From assembly GCA_963718305.1 (NCBI GenBank), contig CAVQZG010000024.1, positions 238,850 through 302,849 of the forward strand: a stretch of DNA of 64,000 nucleotides, written 5' to 3'. Position 1 is the stretch's first letter. Each line of letters opens with the position of its first letter. The position numbers and the translations under genes were made by a program. The notes under the pieces are model-generated. The model searched no databases. It was given only the letters and a program-made list of their open reading frames with translations, and was not told the DNA's origin. This DNA comes from RYN-230 sp963718305. Lineage in GTDB: Bacteria > Actinomycetota > Actinomycetes > Streptosporangiales > Streptosporangiaceae. This document shows positions 8,386 through 16,137 of this stretch, in pieces.

Positions 8386-9359
8386 TGGCACAGCCGGTGA
8401 ACCTGGCGCACGCCCGCACCGCCGCTGCCCCGTCCCGGTTCCGGGGCGGGGCGGCGCGGGCGGGGGCTCGCCGGCGGCTGGAGATGGCGCTGGGCGTGCT
8501 CTGGCTGCTGGATGGTGCCCTGCAGTGGCAGCCATACATGTTCAGCAGCGCGTTCTTCGGCAACATGCTGGGCATGGCCAACATGGGCCTGCCCGGGCCG
8601 GTCTCCGGGGTCCTGTACCGGACCACCAGCATGCTGACCGCCCAGCCGGTGATCTGGAACGCCGTGTTCGCGTCGTTGCAACTGGCCATCGGCGCCGGGC
8701 TGCTGTGGGGCCGCACCGCGTCCCTGGCCCGGCCGGTGTCCATCGCGTGGGCGCTGGCGGTGTGGGTGGTCGGCGAGGGCTTTGGCGGCCTCTTCATGCC
8801 CGGGGTCAGCGCGCTGAACGGGGCGCCGGGAGCCGCCCTGTTGTACGCGCTGATCGCGGTCATCCTGTGGCCGCGCCGCCCCGACGACGGCGTCGCGCCT
8901 GCCGACGCGGGACTGCTGGGAGGCAGGGGCGCGCTGGGCTGCTGGACCGCGCTGTGGTCTGGGCTGGCCCTGCTGGAACTGGGCAGCGCCAACCATGCCG
9001 CCGTCGTCCCCGCCGCCGAGGTGGCCAACATCGGGGAAGGCGAGCCGGGGTGGCTGGCCGGGCTCAACCGCCACGCCGGGCATTTGCTCGCAGGCCATGG
9101 AGCACTATTCGCCCTGGTCGCAGGGCTTATCGCGGTGGCAATCGGGTGGTGCGTCCTGCGCCCCGCCTGGCGCCGCACCGCGCTGGCGGCGGGTATCGCG
9201 CTGGCCATCCTTTACGGCGTGTTCGGCCAGGATCTCGGCGGTCTGCTCACCGGGCAGGCGACCGATCCCGGCACGGCGCCGCTACTTGTCCTGCTCGCCC
9301 TGGCGCTGTGGCCCCGGCGGCATCCCGCGACCCGCACGCCTACGACAACGGCAGGTTAG
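8385..9359 (+). CDS. Polytopic membrane protein of unknown function
   Basis: This 324-residue protein has about eight hydrophobic segments. Its N-terminal 30 residues are basic, and LEMALGVLWLLDGALQWQPY begins the first membrane span. No transporter or enzyme motif is recognised. The ATG overlaps the stop of the cupredoxin gene by one base, and the next gene starts three bases after its stop, which indicates one operon. Given the neighbours, a role in a copper or redox envelope process is possible but is only inference from context. Confidence 0.75.
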   Translation: MAQPVNLAHARTAAAPSRFRGGAARAGARRRLEMALGVLWLLDGALQWQPYMFSSAFFGNMLGMANMGLPGPVSGVLYRTTSMLTAQPVIWNAVFASLQLAIGAGLLWGRTASLARPVSIAWALAVWVVGEGFGGLFMPGVSALNGAPGAALLYALIAVILWPRRPDDGVAPADAGLLGGRGALGCWTALWSGLALLELGSANHAAVVPAAEVANIGEGEPGWLAGLNRHAGHLLAGHGALFALVAGLIAVAIGWCVLRPAWRRTALAAGIALAILYGVFGQDLGGLLTGQATDPGTAPLLVLLALALWPRRHPATRTPTTTAG

Positions 9360-9361
9360 TT

Positions 9362-9844
9362 ATGAACTCTGACATCGCCCAGCGAACCCATTCCCGTCCG
9401 CCATCCTGGACCCGCCTGCTGGTCCGCAGTCCCCGGGTGATCCCATCCCCTGCGCTGCGGGCCACAATCACGGCGCTGATCCTGGCCGGGGCGGCCCTCA
9501 CCGTCATCTCCGGCGTCATCCACCTCTACTTGTGGGGAGAAACCAACGGGTACCGGCAGATAGCGACCATCGGCCCGTTGTTCCTCGTCCAGGGGATTTC
9601 TGCCCTCGTCATCGGCCTGGCCACCGCCGCACTGCGCTGGCTGGCGGCGGTGCTGGCCGCGGCGGGGCTGCTGGTCGCGACCGCCGCCGGCCTGCTCATC
9701 ACGATCGAAGCAGGCCTGTTCGGCTTCCAGGAAAGCTGGGGCGCCCCCTACGCCCGGACGTCGTTCTACGAAGAGATCGCCGGGGCCGTGCTGCTGCTTA
9801 TCGCGGCCTGGCCGCTCGCGGTACGCAAAGCAGGCCCGCACTGA
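9362..9844 (+). CDS. Small 4-TM membrane protein
   Basis: This 160-residue protein has four hydrophobic segments (about residues 35-55, 68-88, 92-115 and 140-155). It contains the pattern GVIHLYLWGETNGYRQIATI, which matches HLDLYLTGYRSIPTI in the N-terminal half of the protein at 11755-12651, so the two share a domain. It starts three bases after the previous stop. The function is unknown. Confidence 0.78.
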   Translation: MNSDIAQRTHSRPPSWTRLLVRSPRVIPSPALRATITALILAGAALTVISGVIHLYLWGETNGYRQIATIGPLFLVQGISALVIGLATAALRWLAAVLAAAGLLVATAAGLLITIEAGLFGFQESWGAPYARTSFYEEIAGAVLLLIAAWPLAVRKAGPH

Positions 9845-9911
9845 TCCGGTGACGCCGCTGCGCGCCCCTGGCTTCTGAAAGGCCGTTGCGCACGCCGATA
9901 GATTCGGTGAC

Positions 9912-10391
9912 ATGGGAGAGGCAAACGGGAGCGGCCTGGCCGTCCGGCGCGCGACCGCCGCGGACGTCAGCGCCATCGGGCAGTTGCTTCACGATTTCAA
10001 CCGGGAGTATGACGACCCCACGCCCGGCCCGGTGGTGCTGGCTGAGCGAATCGGGCGGCTGCTGGGTTCGGACGAGACTGTGATCATGCTGGGCGGACCC
10101 GGCCCTGACGGCCTGGCGGTGCTCCGTTTCCGCCCTTCTTTCTGGAGCGCGGGCCTCGAGTGCTACCTGGCGGAACTGTACGTCGTGCCCGCCCGGCGTG
10201 GTCAGGGACTGGGGCGTCACCTGATGGAGTGCGCGCTCGACCAGGCCAGGCAGCTCGGCGCCGACTACATGGATCTTGGCACCAGCGAGGACGATGTGGC
10301 CGCCCGGGCCCTGTACGAAAGCCTCGGCTTCACCAACCGCGAGGGCGGGCCAGACGGGCCGGTCAACTACTTCTACGAAAGAGACCTCTGA
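9912..10391 (+). CDS. GNAT-family N-acetyltransferase
   Basis: The 159-residue GNAT protein begins with the N-terminal strand SGLAVRRATAADVSAI. It has the acetyl-CoA pyrophosphate-binding loop VVPARRGQGLGRHLM (Q/R-x-x-G-x-G/A type, about residues 92-106) and a C-terminal ARALYESLGFTNREGGPDGP. It would transfer an acetyl group to an amine; the substrate is unknown. ATG 9912 is used, although no strong ribosome site is visible. Confidence 0.88.
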   Translation: MGEANGSGLAVRRATAADVSAIGQLLHDFNREYDDPTPGPVVLAERIGRLLGSDETVIMLGGPGPDGLAVLRFRPSFWSAGLECYLAELYVVPARRGQGLGRHLMECALDQARQLGADYMDLGTSEDDVAARALYESLGFTNREGGPDGPVNYFYERDL

Positions 10392-10602
10392 GGGGGCGTA
10401 ACCTCGCCCTAAACCCCGCACGGCACGGACCGAAAAACGGGTACCGGGTCGGTGAACTTCCTGGCGATCTGATTCGTGAACAAGGGTGGTCGGGGGGCAC
10501 TCCAGTTACTCGCATCCAGCATGCGGTCCGGTGCGGCGCCACGGCGTTTGTCCAGGCAATCACCGGCACCGGCTCGGCCGCGCTGCCGAGGATGGAGTGC
10601 AC

Positions 10603-11061
10603 ATGCCTCAGGCCGCCCTGATCGCGTGGATCATCACTGCTGGCGCAGGACTTTATCTCCTGACGGTCTGGCTCATCGAATATGACCGTGAGTTCCAGTC
10701 GGCTGCGGCGACCCGCCTGCCTGTGCCGGTGATCAGCGCGCATGCCCTGCTGGCCATCAGCGGCCTGGTCATATGGGGGATCTACCTGCTCACTGACACA
10801 GACCGGCTGGCCTGGGTGGCCACGTTCATCCTGGCTCCTGTCGCCCTGTTCGGCTTCATCATGGCCGCCCGCTGGATTGGCGTGTACCGGACCCATGCGG
10901 CCCCGGCCGCCGCAGGCTACGGGGCCAGGAACGCCCGCAACTGGACGGCCGTCCCGCCGGAACGTCATTTTCCGCTGCCGGTGGTCATCGGTCACGGCGT
11001 AGTCGCGGCGGTCACGATCGTCCTGGTGGTGCTGACGACCCTGGGTGTGGGCGGAAGCTGA
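10603..11061 (+). CDS. 4-TM membrane protein
   Basis: This 152-residue protein has hydrophobic segments near residues 4-22, 45-64, 70-92 and 128-148, with a hydrophilic loop (ARNARNWTAVPPERHFPLPV) before the last span. The chosen ATG gives a natural N-terminus for the first span; longer upstream frames add residues of no clear pattern. It sits between the GNAT gene and the PF03640-type lipoprotein. The function is unknown. Confidence 0.7.
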   Translation: MPQAALIAWIITAGAGLYLLTVWLIEYDREFQSAAATRLPVPVISAHALLAISGLVIWGIYLLTDTDRLAWVATFILAPVALFGFIMAARWIGVYRTHAAPAAAGYGARNARNWTAVPPERHFPLPVVIGHGVVAAVTIVLVVLTTLGVGGS

Positions 11062-11138
11062 ACAGCCGGTGAACCGGACTGGCCACCCGATACGTGCTGG
11101 AGGATGGCAGGTCATTCTTCGGTAATCGGGGGCATGTG

Positions 11139-11666
11139 ATGCGTAACAAGTGGTGGGCACCTGCTGGCCTGGCCGGCATCGCCCTGGTCGCCGCGGCGTG
11201 CGGGAGCTCGGGCGGCACGACCGGCTCCGGCAGCTCGGCCTCGAGCGCCGCGGCCTCGGCGGCGACTGGGTCCAGTTCGGCTCTGAAGACGGCAAAGATC
11301 GGCAGCGCCACGGTGCTGACCAATGCCAAGGGGTTCACGCTGTACTGGTTCGTGCCCGACACCGCCACCAAGTCGAACTGCAACGGGTCGTGCGCGCATT
11401 ACTGGCCGCCGGTGAAGGGCCCGGCGACAGCCGGCCCCGGGGTGACCGGCACTCTGGCCACGATCAAGCGCGCTGACGGCTCGGTCCAGGCCACCTGGAA
11501 CGGCCATCCGCTCTACACCTACATCAGTGACAGCGCCCCGGGTCAGGCCAAGGGTAACGGGCTAAACCTCTCCGGCGGGGTATGGCACGAGGTGACGATC
11601 TCCGGCTCGGGCGCAGCCGCGCCGGCCGCCACCCAGACCGCCAAGTCCGGCGGCGGCGGATACTGA
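11139..11666 (+). CDS. PF03640/COG4315-type lipoprotein
   Basis: The protein has 175 residues. MRNKWWAPAGLAGIALVAAAC is a lipoprotein signal with the cysteine of the lipobox at about residue 21, followed by a Ser/Ala/Gly linker. The exported domain contains two YxWxxD-like elements (GFTLYWFVPDTATKSNCNGS and HPLYTYISDSAPG), characteristic of this secreted repeat family. The function is not established; relatives often occur with redox or copper proteins. ATG 11139 is chosen because the GTG upstream would place 15 residues before the signal. Its domain is near-identical in pattern to the C-terminal half of the protein at 11755. Confidence 0.85.
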   Translation: MRNKWWAPAGLAGIALVAAACGSSGGTTGSGSSASSAAASAATGSSSALKTAKIGSATVLTNAKGFTLYWFVPDTATKSNCNGSCAHYWPPVKGPATAGPGVTGTLATIKRADGSVQATWNGHPLYTYISDSAPGQAKGNGLNLSGGVWHEVTISGSGAAAPAATQTAKSGGGGY

Positions 11667-11754
11667 GCGGGGCTTGACCCGCCAGGCGGCGGCAGGCGGC
11701 GTTCCTCTCCCGGAGGATGCGCCCGCCCGCCAGCCGGGCGGGGAGGAGGCAGAA

Positions 11755-12651
11755 ATGATCATGGACAGAACGCGGCCGGCCACGCTGGGACGGACGCTGC
11801 GGCTCGGGCTGCGGGTGGCTGGCGCCGGGCTGCTCGCCGCGACCGGCGGGATCCACCTCGACCTCTACCTCACCGGCTACCGGTCCATCCCGACGATCGG
11901 CTGGCTCTTCCTGCTCCAGGTGATTGCGGCCTTCGGCCTGGCCGCCGTGGTACTTGTCTCCGGCAGCCGGCTGGCCGCCGCGGCAGGCGCGGGGTTCGCG
12001 CTGTCCACCCTCGGCGGCTACCTGCTCTCGGTGTGGATCGGCCTGTTCGGGTTCAAGGAGGTCCGCACCACCGCGGGAACCGTCGCCGGGGTGATCGAGG
12101 TGGCCGCCTTCGCCGTGCTGGCGCTCCTCGCGGCGGTCCCGCCGGCCAGCCAGCCCGCTGAGGAGCCACCGCCGCGAGGGTCATGGTCAGCCAGGCTGCA
12201 GGCGGGCATTCCCGGCGCCGGGCTGGCGGTCGCTGCCCTGTCCGTGATCGCCCTGGTGCTGCTGGGAATCGCCGTGGCCGGAGCAGGCAGCACGGGAGCG
12301 GCCAGCACGGGCGGCGGGCAGACCGTGCAGGCCGTGCAGATCGGCGGCGTCCGGGTGCTGGCCAACGCCAAGGGGTTCACCCTCTACTGGTTCGCTCCGG
12401 ACACCGCCACCAAGTCGAACTGCAACGGGTCATGCGCGGCGTACTGGCCGCCGGTGAAGGGACCGGTGACCGCCGGCCCGGGCGTGACCGGCACGCTTGG
12501 CACCATCAAGCGCGCCGACGGCTCGGCGCAGGCGACCTACAACGGGCGTCCGCTGTACACCTACGTCGGCGATACCGCCCCGGGACAGGCGCACGGGAAC
12601 TCGCTCAACCTGAACGGCGGCCTGTGGCATGAGGTCACCGCATCCGGATAG
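11755..12651 (+). CDS. Fusion of a 4-TM domain to a PF03640-type domain
   Basis: The protein has 298 residues. Residues ~15-130 form a four-span membrane domain related to the protein at 9362-9844. A fifth span near residue 155-180 leads to an exported PF03640-type domain (GFTLYWFAPDTATKSNCNGS, RPLYTYVGDTAPGQAHGNSL). ATG 11755 has AGGAGG (11744-11749) five bases ahead. The protein thus joins in one chain two domains that also exist as separate genes in the same group. This suggests the separate proteins act together at the membrane, but no reaction can be assigned. Confidence 0.85.
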   Translation: MIMDRTRPATLGRTLRLGLRVAGAGLLAATGGIHLDLYLTGYRSIPTIGWLFLLQVIAAFGLAAVVLVSGSRLAAAAGAGFALSTLGGYLLSVWIGLFGFKEVRTTAGTVAGVIEVAAFAVLALLAAVPPASQPAEEPPPRGSWSARLQAGIPGAGLAVAALSVIALVLLGIAVAGAGSTGAASTGGGQTVQAVQIGGVRVLANAKGFTLYWFAPDTATKSNCNGSCAAYWPPVKGPVTAGPGVTGTLGTIKRADGSAQATYNGRPLYTYVGDTAPGQAHGNSLNLNGGLWHEVTASG

Positions 12652-12661
12652 CCCGCCAGGG

Positions 12662-13042
12662 TCAGCCGATGAATGCGGTCATCCGGATCGACACGAGCAG
12701 TCCGGGCAGGTCGACGCCGAGCTTGGCCACGTAGCGGGTTGGCGGCCCGGACGGGAACCACCGCGCGTATTCCTCGTTGAGCCCGGCGAAGTCCGCGGGG
12801 TTGGTGAGCAGCACCCCCACCTCCGTGACGTCGTCCAGGCTGGCGCCGGCGGCCTGGAGAACGGCCTGGCAATTCGCCAGCGCCTGCCGGGCCTGATCTT
12901 GGATCGTGCCTCCGGCGAGGCTGCCGGTGCCCGGGTCAATGCCGGCCATGCCCGAGATGAGCACCTGCGGCCCGGCCTTAACTGCCTGGCTGTAGAGCGG
13001 CGAAATCGGCGCGTTCGCGGTCGTGATGATCTGCCGTGGCAT
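12662..13042 (-). CDS. RidA/YjgF family protein
   Basis: The 126-residue Rid protein begins PRQIITTANAPISPLYSQAV, followed by VLISGMAGIDPGTG, a middle DQARQALANCQAVLQAAG and the C-terminal signature LGVDLPGLLVSIRMTAF. The arginine that binds the substrate carboxylate in imine-deaminating RidA proteins may correspond to that in SIRMTA. It probably hydrolyses reactive enamine/imine intermediates. GGAGG lies six bases before the ATG. Confidence 0.87.
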   Translation of the reverse strand: MPRQIITTANAPISPLYSQAVKAGPQVLISGMAGIDPGTGSLAGGTIQDQARQALANCQAVLQAAGASLDDVTEVGVLLTNPADFAGLNEEYARWFPSGPPTRYVAKLGVDLPGLLVSIRMTAFIG

Positions 13043-13128
13043 GACGGTCCTCCCTGGTTTCTGCCCGCAGTGCGATCATCCCCGTCGCGGCGCTCCCAAT
13101 CCTGGTCATATCCCGAGGCTGCCTTCTG

Positions 13129-13842
13129 TCATAAGGCAGAGACGCTCACCAGGTTCTCGCCCCGCGCGGTGGTGATGAGAAAACCGCGGACATCAGAGGC
13201 GCGGAATGGGGAGGAAGCCGGGTACCACGCCCACACGTGGCCCGCCGCGACGGTCCAGCTCCCCGCCGGCACGCCCTGACCGCCGGCCCCAACGACCTGC
13301 AACTCGCATCTCGTCCCCGGGGAGATCCCGCTGACCTGCACCTGCAGTGCCAGTCCCCACGGCTCTCGCAGGTACCTCACGGTGGCGGACATGCCCGTCC
13401 GCGAGTCGCTGCCGGTAACCGTGGCGGCCCACGGCGCGGCCGCCAAGGCCGGCCGCGCGGGCGGGGCGTCCAGCACGCGCGATCCCGCTACCGCCCCGCC
13501 GCCTGCGATCACGATCGCCGCGGCGGCCACCGCCAGGCGGCGCCAGCGCAGTCGCCTGCGGACCCGGGCCGCCCGGTCCAGCAACGCCGCCAGCGGGACC
13601 TGGGGCGGGCCTGCACCCGGAACGGCCCCATCAGCCTCGTACCCGGCCAGGCTGGTCACATCGGCGGCAGGCACGCTGCCCAGCCGGCCCGGCAGCGCCG
13701 CGAGCCCGGTCAGTTCCGCCCGGCAATCAGCGCACCAGGCCAGATGGCGATCGACGGCGCTGCGCTCCGCCGGGCTGATCGCGCCCAGGAGGTAGACCCC
13801 CAGCGAATGGCGGATTTCACCGCACTCCCCAGTACCGGTCAT
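13129..13842 (-). CDS. Anti-sigma factor with zf-HC2 zinc finger
   Basis: In this 237-residue protein residues 1-45 carry the HxxxCxxC anti-sigma zinc finger (VDRHLAWCADCRAEL). One membrane span follows at about residues 100-122 (RLAVAAAAIVIAGGGAVAGS), and then an extracellular RskA-like beta domain. It should sequester an ECF sigma factor on the membrane, but no sigma gene is next to it. A 16-codon frame at 13839-13889 overlaps its ATG by four bases and could be a coupling leader or the worn end of a sigma gene. Confidence 0.82.
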   Translation of the reverse strand: MTGTGECGEIRHSLGVYLLGAISPAERSAVDRHLAWCADCRAELTGLAALPGRLGSVPAADVTSLAGYEADGAVPGAGPPQVPLAALLDRAARVRRRLRWRRLAVAAAAIVIAGGGAVAGSRVLDAPPARPALAAAPWAATVTGSDSRTGMSATVRYLREPWGLALQVQVSGISPGTRCELQVVGAGGQGVPAGSWTVAAGHVWAWYPASSPFRASDVRGFLITTARGENLVSVSAL

Positions 13843-13977
13843 GGCGCGTGTCCATGCCAGCGGCGCAGCCGCTGGGCGGTCAGGATCATCGGGCTACCCC
13901 CATACCGGTAAGAACGTTGCTACCTGGGCAAACCGTTCACCAAGCCAGCGACGATCTGGCGGGCGGTTACCGGGCCG

Positions 13978-15006
13978 CTAGGGCGCCGTGAGGGCGGCGG
14001 CGGCGTTGAGCGCGTCCAGGGCCGAGCTCTGCTGACTGGCGCCGGCCCGGTCAAACGGGCCGGCCCAGTGCATGCCGAACTGGTTCTCCGGGTTCCGGGC
14101 GTTGGCCCACAGGGACCGGGCATTGCGGAGGAAGAACTCCCGGTACGCCGGACGGGGGCTGACTGCGTAGAAATCGTGCAGGTACCGCACGAAGATCCCC
14201 TTGAACTGGGTGTCGTCCCCGTAGCGGCGGCCGGTGTCACCGGGGCGCTCGCTGGGCTCGATGAGAATGCCGCCCGGACCCGGCTCCGCCGGGGTGGTCA
14301 GCGTGGCCAGCACGGCGTCCGCGAGGGACGTGCCCGTGTCCAGGTATCCCTGGTCCCCGGTGAGCTGGTGCAGCGCCGCCAGGCCACCGAGGATGACGCC
14401 CTGGTTGTAGGTCCAGGTGGTGCGGCCGTTGTTCTGGCAGCCGGCCGTGAGCCCGTCGTTAACCAGGCCGCCCGGGCCGATCAGGCCAGCTGCGCAGAAC
14501 CAGTCCCAGGTCCGGAAGGCCCACTCCCGGTACCGCCCGGCCGGATCTGGAGTGCGCTGGCTCAGCCGGGCGGCCAGCGTCAGGAACAGCTCGTTCGTGA
14601 TCGCGTTCTTGTACTTCCGGTCGGTGTTCCACCACAGCCCGCCGCCGCAGGTCCCGTCCCACCCCGCCGCATTGCGCGCGAAGATCCGCTCGGCGGCGCG
14701 GAGGTAATGACTGCCGCCCGTCAGGTCGTAGGCGGCCACCCAGGCCAGCGCCCACCAGCCGTTATCGTCAAAGAATTTGTTGCAGAATCCGCGCCGCCAG
14801 CGCGGGGCGCGCCGGAACGTGGTTTCCACCACCGCCGTGTACGCCGGGTCCCCCGTGGCCTGGGCGTACCCGATGACCCCGGTCAGCGCGTTCGCGGACT
14901 GCCACCATCCCGCGCCCTGCCACAGCCCGCGGGATGGGCGGTACCAGCGCTGCAGGGCGCTGGCGCAGGCCGCCGCATAGGCACGGTAGTCAGGTTCCAC
15001 TAGCAT
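13978..15006 (-). CDS. Glycoside hydrolase family 76 (alpha-1,6-mannanase-like)
   Basis: The 342-residue (alpha/alpha)6-barrel protein has the GH76 catalytic pair in NKFFDDNGWWALAW, supported by ALQRWYRPSRGLWQ, NAITNELFLTLAARLSQRT and TWTYNQGVILGGLAAL. Family enzymes cut alpha-1,6-mannan chains. No signal peptide is seen with the chosen ATG, so the protein may be cytoplasmic; the frame extends further upstream but would overlap the divergent DUF2007 gene and looks non-coding there. The ribosome site is weak. Confidence 0.82.
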   Translation of the reverse strand: MLVEPDYRAYAAACASALQRWYRPSRGLWQGAGWWQSANALTGVIGYAQATGDPAYTAVVETTFRRAPRWRRGFCNKFFDDNGWWALAWVAAYDLTGGSHYLRAAERIFARNAAGWDGTCGGGLWWNTDRKYKNAITNELFLTLAARLSQRTPDPAGRYREWAFRTWDWFCAAGLIGPGGLVNDGLTAGCQNNGRTTWTYNQGVILGGLAALHQLTGDQGYLDTGTSLADAVLATLTTPAEPGPGGILIEPSERPGDTGRRYGDDTQFKGIFVRYLHDFYAVSPRPAYREFFLRNARSLWANARNPENQFGMHWAGPFDRAGASQQSSALDALNAAAALTAP

Positions 15007-15053
15007 CCCGTTACCCGTATCCAGCGCTAGCGACGCCCGAGATGGAGGCGCCA

Positions 15054-15320
15054 ATGCCGAAGCAGCCGCCCACCCCGCCGGGCCACCCTGAGGGAGCCAC
15101 TGTGCCCGTGGCGGTCGTGACCAGCCGCACCGAGGCCGAACTGATCGTCGGCATGTTGCGCAATAACGACCTGAGAGCCGCCGTGTCAGCAGACGATGCC
15201 GGAGGAACGCAACCAGAGCTGCAGGTGCAGGGGGTTCGCGTGCTCGTGGCCCCCTCCGATGAAGCCCGGGCCCGCGAGCTCCTCGCCGCTGCCAATGACA
15301 CTCCGCCCGAGCCGTCATGA
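15054..15320 (+). CDS. DUF2007-like small protein
   Basis: The 88-residue protein has the pattern VPVAVVTSRTEAELIVGMLR, then GVRVLVAPSDEARARELLAA, typical of the small DUF2007 putative signal-transducing fold. ATG 15054 has GGAGG five bases ahead. The stop overlaps the ATG of the methyltransferase gene (ATGA), so the two are translationally coupled. Confidence 0.75.
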   Translation: MPKQPPTPPGHPEGATVPVAVVTSRTEAELIVGMLRNNDLRAAVSADDAGGTQPELQVQGVRVLVAPSDEARARELLAAANDTPPEPS

Positions 15321-16129
15321 CGCAGGACCCGGGCTGGGTGCCTCCCGGGGTGGAAACCAGGCGGGCGAACGCGGCCCGGGTCTATGACTACTGGCTGGGC
15401 GGCACGCATAACTTCCTGGCCGACCAGGATGTGGCCCGGGCGATCGCCGCGGTGGAGCCCACCGCCCCGCTCATCGGCCGGGCCAACCGCGCGTTCATCG
15501 GCCGGGCGGTCAGGCTCCTCGCCGCGAACGGTATCCGCCAGTTCCTGGACATCGGCTCCGGCATCCCCACCCAGGGCAACGTGCACGAGATCGCCCAGCA
15601 GGCCGACCCGGCCGCCCGGGTCGCCTACGTCGACATCGACCCGGTCGCAGTCGCGCACAGCAAGGCCCTCCTGGAGGGCAACGAGAACGCCGCGATCATC
15701 CAGGCGGACCTGCGCGAGCCGGGCCAGATCCTCGACCACGCGGTCACCCGCCGGCTGATCGACCCGGCCCAGCCGACCGGGCTGCTGCTCGTCTCGATCC
15801 TGCATTTCATCGCCGACGCCGAAGACCCCCGCCGGATCGTGGCCACCCTGCGCGACGCGCTGGCCGCCGGCAGCTACCTGATCATTTCTCACGGCACTAA
15901 CGAAGACCGGCCCGGCGTAGCCGGCGCGGTCGAGAAGGTGTACAACCGCAGCGTCGCGATGAACCTGCACCTGCGCTCACGCGCCGAAATCCTGCAGTTC
16001 TTCGACGGCTTCGACGTCATCGATCCCGGGCTGGTCTACATCCCCGAGTGGCGGCCGGATCCCGGTGCCGACGTCCCGGCGGACCCGAGCCGCTACGGAA
16101 ACCTGGTTGGTGCGGGCGCGAAGGCCTGA
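15317..16129 (+). CDS. SAM-dependent methyltransferase, PF04672 (DUF574) type
   Basis: The 270-residue protein has the family opening TRRANAARVYDYWLGGTHNF, the SAM loop FLDIGSGIPTQGNVHEIAQ (about residues 76-94), the acidic YVDIDPVAVAH that contacts the cofactor ribose, and SILHFIADAEDP. The family is greatly expanded in Streptomyces-like actinomycetes, and substrates are generally unknown. It is coupled to the DUF2007-like gene and converges with the GH3 gene with eight bases between. Confidence 0.9.
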   Translation: MTQDPGWVPPGVETRRANAARVYDYWLGGTHNFLADQDVARAIAAVEPTAPLIGRANRAFIGRAVRLLAANGIRQFLDIGSGIPTQGNVHEIAQQADPAARVAYVDIDPVAVAHSKALLEGNENAAIIQADLREPGQILDHAVTRRLIDPAQPTGLLLVSILHFIADAEDPRRIVATLRDALAAGSYLIISHGTNEDRPGVAGAVEKVYNRSVAMNLHLRSRAEILQFFDGFDVIDPGLVYIPEWRPDPGADVPADPSRYGNLVGAGAKA

Positions 16130-16137
16130 CGGGAGGA

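Noticed and set aside
12652..12662. Rho-independent terminators between convergent genes
   Set aside because: Gaps between convergent genes such as 12651/12662, 16129/16138 and 44765/44776 are only about 10 bases and no GC hairpin followed by a T-run was found.
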